DNA from: Candidatus Omnitrophota bacterium
Lineage (GTDB): Bacteria; Omnitrophota; Gorgyraeia; Gygaellales; Profunditerraquicolaceae
DNA length: 15,389 nt
Direction of reading: 5' to 3'
NCBI GenBank assembly: GCA_028719265.1
Contig: JAQUKF010000016.1
Span: 1 to 15,389 of the forward strand
Under the pieces are notes generated by a model. It did no database searches, had not been told where the DNA came from, and worked only from the letters and a program-made list of their open reading frames with translations. Shown here in pieces: positions 8,604 through 15,389 of this stretch. Position 1 is the stretch's first letter, and each line of letters begins with the position of its first letter. Position numbers and translations under genes: made by a program.

Positions 8604-9518
8604 ATGATGAATGAAGTAAAGACCCGTGAATTCAATATACTGGTTGTTGAGGATGACGATAGGATATTCAGGACGATAAGTGATGGACTGAAGGCTAATC
8701 CTGAATATAAGCTGCACCGTGTGACCAGCGGGCAGGATGCGATCAGGCTGGCCAAGGAGGGTTATTTTGTTGCTATTATAACGGAGCTGCAGATCGGGGA
8801 TATAAATGGTATTGAGCTGGTGCGCAGGCTGAAAAAAATAGACCAGCGTATCAATATCCTGGGTTTGACCGTTTATGCCTTTGTCAATTTAGGAGTAGAG
8901 GCGATGAAGGAGGGGCTTTACGCTTACCTGATGAAGCCTTTGAACGCCGAGGAGTTGAATCTTGTTTTAAGGCGGGCGATAGAGAATACTTTCCTCCTGA
9001 TCCAGGCAGGGCAGAGGAAATACTACCAGGATATCGCCACTATGGACGGTTTGACCGGTGTCTATAATCACCGGCATTTTCATGAGATGTTAGATTGGAA
9101 TATATCTCACTTGAACCGCTCTCCGCAGGCATTTTCAATATTCATTATCGACCTCGATGACTTTAAGAAATACAACGATACCAAGGGCCACGTGGAGGGA
9201 GATAAGCTGCTGCATAGTTTTGCCCAGCTGCTGGTCAGTTCCACCAGAGATAATGATATGGTTTTCAGGTATGGAGGGGAGGAATTTGCCGTTATCATGT
9301 CGCAGACGGACCAGCTTAGCGCCCAGAAGGCCGGGGAAAGGCTCCTGGCGATAGTAAGAAGCAGGCTGCCTGTAACCATGAGTATGGGCCTGTCCAGTTT
9401 TCCGATGAACGCCCAGATAAAGAGTGACCTGGTTGTCCGCGCGGACAAGGCGCTTTACAGGGCCAAGACCACGGGGAAGAACAGGTTGTGTACCTATGAC
9501 GAGAGAATAGACAAATGA
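8604..9518 (+). CDS. Response regulator-diguanylate cyclase (REC-GGDEF), atypical receiver
   Basis: 304 residues with two domains. The receiver (about 11-125) keeps the acidic cluster E16-D19, T89 and K111, but has Glu (E61, in ITELQIGDINGIE) where the phosphorylated Asp normally sits. The GGDEF domain (about 145-300) has the entry motif DGLTGVYNHRHF, the metal ligand D183, FKKYND, and GGEEF at 224-228, so it should make c-di-GMP from two GTP. An RxxD inhibitory site (R215-D218) lies in the usual place before GGEEF, implying product feedback. The ATG at 8604 has AAGGAG (8591-8596) 7 bases upstream; a second ATG follows at once. Its stop overlaps the start of subunit c by four bases. Cytoplasmic; no transmembrane segment or partner kinase is visible. 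Confidence 0.93.
   Translation: MMNEVKTREFNILVVEDDDRIFRTISDGLKANPEYKLHRVTSGQDAIRLAKEGYFVAIITELQIGDINGIELVRRLKKIDQRINILGLTVYAFVNLGVEAMKEGLYAYLMKPLNAEELNLVLRRAIENTFLLIQAGQRKYYQDIATMDGLTGVYNHRHFHEMLDWNISHLNRSPQAFSIFIIDLDDFKKYNDTKGHVEGDKLLHSFAQLLVSSTRDNDMVFRYGGEEFAVIMSQTDQLSAQKAGERLLAIVRSRLPVTMSMGLSSFPMNAQIKSDLVVRADKALYRAKTTGKNRLCTYDERIDK
9515..9518 (+). other. ATGA start-stop overlap coupling cyclase and ATPase subunit c
   Basis: The ATG of subunit c (9515-9517) overlaps the TGA of the diguanylate cyclase (9516-9518). Only a weak purine-rich stretch (GAGAGAAT, 9501-9508) precedes it, so subunit c is probably translated by reinitiation after the cyclase. Confidence 0.9.
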
Positions 9519-9727
9519 AGAATTTTACGATCATCCTGATAATGCTGATCAGTACCTTGGGGCCGTCGGCAGTTATCGCGGCGGTAGGATTTTCCGGGGT
9601 TAAGGCGATAGGTAGGAACCCTTCAGCCTCCCCCAAGATATTGATTTCCATGGTCCTGGCTTTTGTTTTTGCCGAGGCCATAGCTATAATCGGGCTTTTG
9701 GTGGTTTATAACCTGTTTGGGCAGTAA
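9515..9727 (+). CDS. atpE: F-type ATPase subunit c (rotor ring proteolipid)
   Basis: The 70-residue protein is a helical hairpin: helix 1 about residues 4-31, polar loop GRNPSASPK at 33-41, helix 2 about 42-68. The ion-binding carboxylate is E54 (codon 9674-9676), exactly 20 residues after the loop Arg R34, as in Ilyobacter c (R45/E65). Using that spacing, the Na+ ligands of Ilyobacter (Q32, S66, Y70) are I21, A55 and I59 here, so H+ is the likelier ion. Helix 1 keeps only some of the usual Gly repeat (G16, G25, G28, G33), and the N-terminus is about 11 residues shorter than in Ilyobacter. It is the first ATPase gene; no atpB (subunit a) precedes it, which is unusual. Confidence 0.9.
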   Translation: MKNFTIILIMLISTLGPSAVIAAVGFSGVKAIGRNPSASPKILISMVLAFVFAEAIAIIGLLVVYNLFGQ

Positions 9728-9745
9728 CAATCAAGAGGAGTTAAT

Positions 9746-10504
9746 ATGCTGGTATGGCAGATAATCCTTATTCAGATCGCTACGTTCACCCTTATCGTAC
9801 TGTTTTTGCGCTGGCTGCTTTACAGCCACATTAGCCGGGCATTGGAACGCCTGCAGAAGCTTAACCAGCAGAACATGGAGAAAGAGAAGGTTCTCAAGGA
9901 GGAGTTCGAGCGCGCCAGAAAGCAGGCGGAGACAGAAATACAGCAGGGCAGGCTTGAAGCCGAGAACATAAAGGAGCAGGCAAAGGAAGAGGGGGAGAAG
10001 GCCAGGAGGAGCCTGCTTGAGTCATCCAAGGAGGAGGCCAAGCGCATCGTCAACGAAGGAGTGAGGGACAGCCAGAGAAAGTATAATGACCTGCTTTTGG
10101 ATATGCAGGATAAGGCGGTATATCTGGCGGCGGATATCGTGAAGTATATTTTTACGGAAAGGATCCGCAAGGTGCTGCATGAGCAGGTGATAGATGAACT
10201 GATAGACGACGTCGACGGGCTGGATAAGGAAAAGATCCGCGCTCAGGGAGACAGGGCGGAGATAGTCTGCGCCTTTCCGCTTGAAGAGCATCAGAAACAA
10301 CGTTTGCAACAGGCCCTTTCCAATAAGCTGGAGCGCAACATCGTATTGGAGGAGGCAATCGAGCCGGAGATAGTTGGGGGATTGATTATACGTTTGAGCG
10401 GGTTCGTGGTCATTGACGGCAGTATCCGGAATAAATTCAAGAGGATACTGCCGGTAATGAAGGATAAGGCCAGGATGGGTATCGAGCAGGCCAAGAAAGG
10501 TTAA
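9746..10504 (+). CDS. F-type ATPase b/delta fusion subunit (peripheral stalk)
   Basis: 252 residues. An N-terminal transmembrane helix (about 4-26) is followed by a long charged coiled coil (about 30-150, rich in Lys, Glu and Arg), as in subunit b. From about residue 168 to 236 it resembles the C-terminal domain of delta/OSCP, including the motif IVGGLIIRLSGFVVIDGSIR (209-228), matching the delta pattern GG-hydrophobic-R...DGSIR. The N-terminal helical domain of delta is absent, because b's coiled coil runs straight into the C-terminal domain. It should form the stator linking the membrane sector to the alpha3beta3 head. The ATG at 9746 has GAGGAG 5 bases upstream. The stop at 10502-10504 directly abuts the alpha start in the same frame. 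Mycobacteria also have a b-delta fusion, but with a fuller delta. Confidence 0.88.
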   Translation: MLVWQIILIQIATFTLIVLFLRWLLYSHISRALERLQKLNQQNMEKEKVLKEEFERARKQAETEIQQGRLEAENIKEQAKEEGEKARRSLLESSKEEAKRIVNEGVRDSQRKYNDLLLDMQDKAVYLAADIVKYIFTERIRKVLHEQVIDELIDDVDGLDKEKIRAQGDRAEIVCAFPLEEHQKQRLQQALSNKLERNIVLEEAIEPEIVGGLIIRLSGFVVIDGSIRNKFKRILPVMKDKARMGIEQAKKG

Positions 10505-11971
10505 ATGCCGGATATAAATCTAAAGCCGTTAGAGATAAAAGACGTAGGGACAGTCAGGGAGATCAAGAGCGGGGTAATCAAGATCGACGGGCTTGCCTCA
10601 TGTGTTAACGGGCAGTTGATCGAGTTGGCCCCGGACCTGATGGGGATGGTCATTGGCTTTACCAAGAGGGATGTCCTGGTCCTGGCCCTCGGCGATGAGA
10701 ATAAGGTCCATATCGGGGATACCGTTTATGGCGAAGAAGGGGTTTTTGAAGTTCCCGTAGGCAGCAATTTCCTCGGCCGGGTAGTAAATACCTTTGGCCA
10801 GCCCCTGGATGGAAAAGGCAAGATCGAGGGGGTTGACGCTTATCCTATATTCAGGAATGCTCCCGGTGTTTTGGACAGGACTCCCGTCGTAGAGCCATTC
10901 CTTACCGGCATCAAGATAATCGATACCTGTATTCCTTTGGGCAAGGGGCAGAGGGAGCTTATCCTCGGAGACAGGGTTACCGGAAAAACTACTTTAGTCA
11001 TCGATTCGATCATTAACCAGAAAGACAAGGATGTTATTTGTATTTATTGCTGGATAGGCGGCAGCCAGTCGGCCTTCCTGAAGATCATGGAGCAGTTAAG
11101 GGTAAGCGGAGCGATGGATTGGACTATCGTGGTGACTGCTTCTGCCTCGGCTTCACCTGCGGAGCAGTATTTGGTGCCTTATGCCGCCTGCGCCATGGGA
11201 GAGTATTTTATGGATCATGGCCGGGATGTATTTTGCGCATTCGACAATTTAGGCAGGCACGCCTGGATTTACCGCGAGATCTCCCTGCTTCTGGAGAGGA
11301 GTCCCGGAAGAGAGGCTTATCCCGGCGACATATTCTATATCCATTCACAGTTAATGGAAAGAGCGGGCAAGTTGAACGAGGAAAAAGGGAGCGGCTCGAT
11401 GACCTTTTTGCCCATAGTGGAGACCCAGGAAGGGGACATAACCGGACTCGTCCAGTCAAACCTGGTATCTATAACCGACGGCCAAATTTACCTGAGCTCT
11501 TCGCTTTTTAACGAAGGTTTCCGGCCGGCGATCGATCTGGGGCTTTCCGTATCGCGAATCGGAAGCAAGGTGCAGTGTGATGCGATAAAGAAAGTTAGCC
11601 GTTCCCTGAAAAGGGAATTTGCCCAGTATAAGGAATTGGCCGCCCTCACTACTATCAGGACCAAGTTATCGGCCGATATAGAGCTGAGACTTAAGCGCGG
11701 ACAGGCCCTGAAGGACCTGCTCATACAGGATAAATCCAGGCCTCTTTGCGTGGAGGAGATGATCGTGCTCTTTTATGCCTTCAACAAGGAGCTGCCGGAG
11801 ATCCTGGAGGAGTCGCAGAGGGAGAACTTCAAGCACAATATATTCAATTTCTTGCTTAAAAACCACCCTGAACTGGTCGAAGAGCTTTCTATCCAGAAGC
11901 TTTTGACCGGGGGGATAGAGAGGGGCCTGGATAAGGCCTTTGAGGAATTTTTTGCCGCATCCGCGGAATAA
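10505..11971 (+). CDS. atpA: F-type ATPase subunit alpha
   Basis: 488 residues, clearly alpha: beta-barrel domain at about 12-85 (GTVREIKSGVIKIDGL), nucleotide-binding domain with Walker A GDRVTGKT at 155-162 (K161), and LLLERSPGREAYPGD around 261-275. The Arg finger is R351 in LSVSRIG, and the signature PAIDLGLSVS (341-350) fits the ATPase alpha/beta pattern. Two oddities stand out. The Gln usually found in GDRQTGKT is Val (V158), and the Gln of the usual GQK motif is lost (CWIGGSQSA). The N-terminus is also about 14 residues shorter than E. coli alpha and lacks the delta-docking amphipathic helix. The start is firm, because an in-frame TAA is directly upstream of the ATG. A 16-base gap separates it from gamma. 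Confidence 0.95.
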   Translation: MPDINLKPLEIKDVGTVREIKSGVIKIDGLASCVNGQLIELAPDLMGMVIGFTKRDVLVLALGDENKVHIGDTVYGEEGVFEVPVGSNFLGRVVNTFGQPLDGKGKIEGVDAYPIFRNAPGVLDRTPVVEPFLTGIKIIDTCIPLGKGQRELILGDRVTGKTTLVIDSIINQKDKDVICIYCWIGGSQSAFLKIMEQLRVSGAMDWTIVVTASASASPAEQYLVPYAACAMGEYFMDHGRDVFCAFDNLGRHAWIYREISLLLERSPGREAYPGDIFYIHSQLMERAGKLNEEKGSGSMTFLPIVETQEGDITGLVQSNLVSITDGQIYLSSSLFNEGFRPAIDLGLSVSRIGSKVQCDAIKKVSRSLKREFAQYKELAALTTIRTKLSADIELRLKRGQALKDLLIQDKSRPLCVEEMIVLFYAFNKELPEILEESQRENFKHNIFNFLLKNHPELVEELSIQKLLTGGIERGLDKAFEEFFAASAE

Positions 11972-11987
11972 AATTTAAGGAGACCGG

Positions 11988-12878
11988 ATGATTCCATTGA
12001 CCATATTACGTAAAGACCTTGCGTTCAATAAGGTAATGGAGAATATAATCGAGGTTTTGAAAGGTGTGGCCGCCACCGAATACTTTCATCTCCAGAGCAA
12101 GAGAAGGAGTTTTGATGAGTTCGAGGGGCACCTGAGGGATCTTTTCTCGCAGGTGGATGTAGGGAATTTCCGGCATCCGTTTTTGAACGCCCAGCCCTCC
12201 GCCAAGAATATCGTGATGATAACCTCCGATTCCGGTTTCCTGGGGGAGCTGAACATGTCCGTAGTGAACTACGGTTTGAGCCAGTATCGAAGCGGCGACT
12301 CGCTGACCGTGATCGGGAAAGAAGGGGTGCGGTATATAAGCGAGCAGGACGCCAAATATGTAAGCTTTGAAGGCATTGATGACGACATCTCTTACAGCGG
12401 TGTAATGAAGTTAAGGGATTATATAATAAAGGAGTTCTTCAGCAAGAAGTTAAGCAGTACGGTTATAGTGTATCCGCATTTTGTATCTTTTTCCGTGCAG
12501 AAGATAGAGCAGTTCCAGCTGTTCCCCTGCCGGTTTTTGTTCCCCCAGGAGTCCGGGGCGCTGGGCAGCCAGCAGGCTAACTTCTGGGAGGTGAGCACCG
12601 GAGAGAAGATAATCCTGGACTCTTCGCTTAAGACAACGGTGGAGTATCTGGTCAGGATATGGATCGGGCAGCTGATCAATCTTATATTCTGGGAAAGCAA
12701 GCTTTCGGAGTGGGCGGCGCGGGTAATGCATCTGGAAAGGAGTTCCAATGAGATCCGCGACCAGCAGAAGAAGCTGCGCCTGCAATATTTCAGGACCATG
12801 CATGAAAGAAGCGACAAGAGCACAAGGGAGATCTTTGTGAGCCGGATGGCCCTGATGAAGAGCGGGGCTATAGTCTAA
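11988..12878 (+). CDS. atpG: F-type ATPase subunit gamma (central stalk), divergent
   Basis: 296 residues, similar in length to bacterial gamma (~285-290). The N-terminal helix has VLKGVAATEYF (23-33), corresponding to the conserved AMEMVAASK region. The Rossmann-like middle carries VMITSDSGFLGELNMSV (76-92), equivalent to the STDRGLCGGLN motif, with Cys replaced by Leu and one Gly by Glu. The C-terminal helix (about 255-296, ending in MALMKSGAIV) matches the rotor end near the usual ITxE(L/I)xEIVxGAxA, but without the typical ITQE sequence. It should form the rotor axle in alpha3beta3. AAGGAG (11977-11982) lies 5 bases before the ATG. Assigned by position and these motifs; overall identity looks low. 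Confidence 0.88.
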   Translation: MIPLTILRKDLAFNKVMENIIEVLKGVAATEYFHLQSKRRSFDEFEGHLRDLFSQVDVGNFRHPFLNAQPSAKNIVMITSDSGFLGELNMSVVNYGLSQYRSGDSLTVIGKEGVRYISEQDAKYVSFEGIDDDISYSGVMKLRDYIIKEFFSKKLSSTVIVYPHFVSFSVQKIEQFQLFPCRFLFPQESGALGSQQANFWEVSTGEKIILDSSLKTTVEYLVRIWIGQLINLIFWESKLSEWAARVMHLERSSNEIRDQQKKLRLQYFRTMHERSDKSTREIFVSRMALMKSGAIV

Positions 12879-12880
12879 AA

Positions 12881-12887
12881 GAAGGAG
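12881..12887 (+). promoter_or_regulatory. Ribosome binding site deciding the beta start
   Basis: GAAGGAG at 12881-12887 sits 6 bases before the ATG at 12894 but only 3 bases before the in-frame TTG at 12891. The ATG is therefore the preferred start of subunit beta. Confidence 0.75.
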
Positions 12888-12893
12888 TTTTTG

Positions 12894-14303
12894 ATGCAGG
12901 AAGGGAAGATTGTTTCGGTACAAGGGCCGATCGTGGATGTGGAATTTCCTCAGGATGTGTTATTCCCGGCTGTCTATGATATTATCGAGACGGAGACTTT
13001 CGACGGGCGCAGGATAGTGCTTGAGGTTGTGGAATACTTAAGCAAGTCCGAAACGGATAAGACGAATACAATGAGATGTATTTGCCTGAATCCGAATTTC
13101 GGTTTACGCAGGAACGCCAGGGCTGTAGCTAAAGGATCGACCATCAGTGTCCCGGTAGGCCAGGCGACCTGTTCCCGCATATTGAATGTAATGGGGGAAC
13201 CGGTGGATAAGAAAGGACCTGTGGATGTCGGGCCGGAATCGATCAGGCCAATCCATAAGAAGCACCAGATCGCTACGGTTGATACCGGGGACGGCAAAGA
13301 GAAGAAATTCGAGGTCATGCAGACGGGGATCAAGATGTTTGACTTATTATTCCCGTTGATTAAAGGTTCAAGGAACGGTATCCTGGGAGGCGCGGCCTGC
13401 GGAAAGAGCGTTATTATTCTTGAGCTCATGCATAATATCATCAAGATGCAGAAAGGGTATTGCGTATTTACCGGCGCGGGTGAGAGGACCAGGGAAGGTA
13501 ACGAGCTGTATTATGAGATGGAGAAGCAGGGGATCCTGGATAGGTCTTCGCTGGTATTCGGGCAAATGAACGAGTCTCCCGGTGCAAGATTTGAGATAGT
13601 GCATACCGGCCTGACCCTTGCCGAGAATTTCGCCGAAGAAGGGGATGATGTCCTTTTGTTCGTGGATAATGTTTACAGGTTCGCGCAGGCGGGCACGGAG
13701 CTTTCCACCCTTTTGGGCAGGATCCCCTCCGAGACAGGATATCAGCCTACTTTGCCTTCCGAGATGGCCGAATTCCAGGAAAGGATACGCTCAAGCGGGC
13801 AGTCCTCGATTACCGCCATGGAAGCGGTATATGTACCTTCTGATGACCTTACCGACCCGGCGGTAGTCTGTATATTTAGTTACCTTGATTCCATCGTTAT
13901 CCTGAGCCGGCGCTATGTTCAACTGGGTTTGTTTCCTGCGATTGACGCGCTTACTTCTTCTTGTTCTTTTCTTGATCCCGTAATTATCGGGTCAAGACAT
14001 TTCAAGACCGCTCAGGATGTCTTAAGGGTGCTTAACCGTTACGAGGAGCTCAGGCGTATCGTTGCTATCGTTGGCGTAGAAGAGCTTTCCGGCGGCGACA
14101 GGATCATATTCGAAAGGGCGCAAAAACTGCAGAATTTTCTTACCCAGCCGTTCTTCTGCGCCGAAGCTTACACCGGCAGGAAAGGGGAGTATGTGCCTTT
14201 GGAGGCTACCCTGGAGGGCTGCGAAAGGATAGTTTCCGGGCAAATGGATAAGGTACATGCGGAAAAATTTTATATGATCGGCGCGCTGCCGAATAACTTT
14301 TAA
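12894..14303 (+). CDS. atpD: F-type ATPase subunit beta (catalytic), divergent
   Basis: 469 residues from the ATG at 12894. Catalytic parts are present: Walker A GGAACGKS at 165-172 (K171), the catalytic Glu E197 and R198 in GAGERTREG, Walker B Asp D258 in LLFVDNVYRFAQAG, then RIPSETGYQPTLPSEM and YVPSDDLTDP. ATP hydrolysis or synthesis chemistry is therefore plausible. Departures from the family: Walker A ends in Ser rather than Thr; the adenine-pocket aromatic is Phe (LGLFPAID); the almost invariant DPLDSTSR is DALTSSCS, breaking the PS00152 signature in its last position; and DELSEED is EELSGGD (396-402), with fewer acidic residues. The C-terminus is complete (QPFFCAEAYTG). No epsilon gene follows; the next gene starts 18 bases later and is a PilB/GspE-type ATPase. 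Confidence 0.95.
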   Translation: MQEGKIVSVQGPIVDVEFPQDVLFPAVYDIIETETFDGRRIVLEVVEYLSKSETDKTNTMRCICLNPNFGLRRNARAVAKGSTISVPVGQATCSRILNVMGEPVDKKGPVDVGPESIRPIHKKHQIATVDTGDGKEKKFEVMQTGIKMFDLLFPLIKGSRNGILGGAACGKSVIILELMHNIIKMQKGYCVFTGAGERTREGNELYYEMEKQGILDRSSLVFGQMNESPGARFEIVHTGLTLAENFAEEGDDVLLFVDNVYRFAQAGTELSTLLGRIPSETGYQPTLPSEMAEFQERIRSSGQSSITAMEAVYVPSDDLTDPAVVCIFSYLDSIVILSRRYVQLGLFPAIDALTSSCSFLDPVIIGSRHFKTAQDVLRVLNRYEELRRIVAIVGVEELSGGDRIIFERAQKLQNFLTQPFFCAEAYTGRKGEYVPLEATLEGCERIVSGQMDKVHAEKFYMIGALPNNF

Positions 14304-14321
14304 TTTGGGGGAATAGAGGAA

Positions 14322-15389
14322 ATGTTGATTAAGATCGGACAGATGTTGATTAATAAGAAATTGATTACTTCTGAGCAGCTGGAGGAGGCCCTTGCCGAAC
14401 AGACCAAGAGCGGAGAACTTTTGGGAAAAATCCTGATCAAGAAAGGCTACTTAGGGCAGGAGGAATTTTTAAAGACCCTTGCCGAACAATTTAACCTGCC
14501 TTTCCTGAAGCTGAAAGAGACCGATATCGACCTGCAGGCGATAAAGAAGGTTCCTGCTAAATTCGCCTGGTATTATAAGGTCATGCCGGTCAAATTCGTG
14601 GACAATAAACTGCTTATTGCCTCCAGCGACCCGTTACATTCGCTGGATGATTTAAGGATATTCCTGGGACATGACCTGCAGCCTGCCCTGGCTGAAGAAA
14701 CCGAGATAATGGATGCGATCAAAGAACATTACGGTGTAGGGGCGGAGACGGTGGAGGGGATCATTGCCAAGGCGCCCAAGGATACCAGGGAGCCGGAGGC
14801 CCCCAAGGAATCCGGAAATATCGAGGATATAGAAAAGCTGGCAGAGGATGCCTCGGTGGTGAAACTGGTTAACCAGATAATCCTGGAGGCCCACCAGAAA
14901 AGAGCTACCGATATCCATATCGAGCCCTTCCGGGGAAAGATGAACATAAGGTACCGTATCGACGGCGTATTGTATAACGCCAATGTGCCGGCGGAAATCG
15001 AAAGGTTTTTCCTGGCGATAATCTCGCGTATAAAAATAATGTCCAGGTTGAATATCGTGGAACGCAGGCTTCCCCAGGACGGACGGGCCGTGATAAAGAT
15101 AGGCCGGGAGGAGCTGGATTTGAGGATCTCGATCATCCCCACGCGTTACGGAGAAGGGATGGTTATAAGGATACTTCCTACCAGCATGCTCTTTAGCTTG
15201 GAGAGGCTGGGGTTGGCTCCCGAAGACTTGGAGATCCTGGCCAGATTGATCAAGAAACCGCACGGGATAATCCTGGTTACCGGGCCCACCGGAAGCGGAA
15301 AAAGCACCACTCTTTACGGATGTTTGAATGAGATAAAAAGCAGCAAGAACAAGATAATAACTATCGAGGACCCGATAGAGTACGAGTTA
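14322..15389 (+). CDS. PilB/GspE-type assembly ATPase (3' partial)
   Basis: 356 codons are visible and the frame is open to the right edge. The N-terminal domain (about 1-65) resembles MshEN/GspE N-terminal domains: IGQMLINKKLITSEQLEEAL then LLGKILIKKGYLGQEEF. A middle domain follows (about 66-140), then the AAA+-type part: DASVVKLVNQIILEA (177-191), ATDIHIEP (195-202), Walker A GPTGSGKST (321-329, K327), and the start of the Asp box ITIEDPIE (346-353). Walker B and the HIS box lie beyond the window. It would power type IV pilus extension or type II secretion from the cytoplasmic side; which one cannot be decided here. GGGGGA (14307-14312) precedes the ATG by 9 bases; a TTG at 14325 next to AGAGGA is an alternative start. 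Confidence 0.9.
   Translation, partial: MLIKIGQMLINKKLITSEQLEEALAEQTKSGELLGKILIKKGYLGQEEFLKTLAEQFNLPFLKLKETDIDLQAIKKVPAKFAWYYKVMPVKFVDNKLLIASSDPLHSLDDLRIFLGHDLQPALAEETEIMDAIKEHYGVGAETVEGIIAKAPKDTREPEAPKESGNIEDIEKLAEDASVVKLVNQIILEAHQKRATDIHIEPFRGKMNIRYRIDGVLYNANVPAEIERFFLAIISRIKIMSRLNIVERRLPQDGRAVIKIGREELDLRISIIPTRYGEGMVIRILPTSMLFSLERLGLAPEDLEILARLIKKPHGIILVTGPTGSGKSTTLYGCLNEIKSSKNKIITIEDPIEYEL

Noticed and set aside
9515..9727. Na+-specific subunit c, as in N-ATPases
   Set aside because: Positions equivalent to the Ilyobacter ligands Q32, S66 and Y70 are Ile, Ala and Ile; only the Glu remains.
12891..12893. TTG as the start of subunit beta
   Set aside because: It is only 3 bases from the Shine-Dalgarno sequence, while the ATG at 12894 has a normal spacing of 6.

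Overview
The window looks like chromosomal DNA of an uncultured Gram-negative-type bacterium. Coding density is high, Arg is often AGG and Ile often ATA, and the gene set (giant multidomain surface protein, PilB/GspE-type ATPase, diguanylate cyclase) would fit a candidate phylum such as Omnitrophota. That placement is an impression and was not tested. All genes are on the + strand. No mobile element, CRISPR array, tRNA or rRNA was seen.

Region 1 (1-7635) is the 3' part of one giant gene whose start lies left of the window. The visible 2544 codons encode seven ~125-residue beta-type repeats that alternate between two subtypes, then nine Kre9/KNH-like Ig-type modules, a beta-rich section, extracytoplasmic coiled coils with two small beta domains, one C-terminal transmembrane helix and a short cytoplasmic tail. 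A strong intrinsic terminator (7682-7720) closes it. A good sigma70-type promoter (7730-7758) follows at once.

Region 2 (7799-15389) is a tightly packed run of eight genes, probably one operon: a secreted HEXXH peptidase; a response-regulator diguanylate cyclase; F-type ATPase subunits c, b/delta fusion, alpha, gamma and beta; and a PilB/GspE-type ATPase that runs off the right edge. The cyclase stop codon overlaps the start codon of subunit c, so the two are translationally coupled.

The most unusual element is the ATPase. It has no gene for subunit a or epsilon in the window. Its delta is reduced to a C-terminal domain fused to b, and alpha lacks the N-terminal helix that normally docks the missing part of delta. 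The beta subunit keeps its catalytic residues but departs from strongly conserved signatures. The c subunit keeps the ion-binding Glu and lacks the Na+ ligands. I infer a divergent, probably second, F-type ATPase, proton-linked if it works with an a subunit encoded elsewhere. Its placement between a c-di-GMP synthase and a pilus/secretion ATPase suggests a link to surface appendages or envelope energetics, but the sequence does not prove it.
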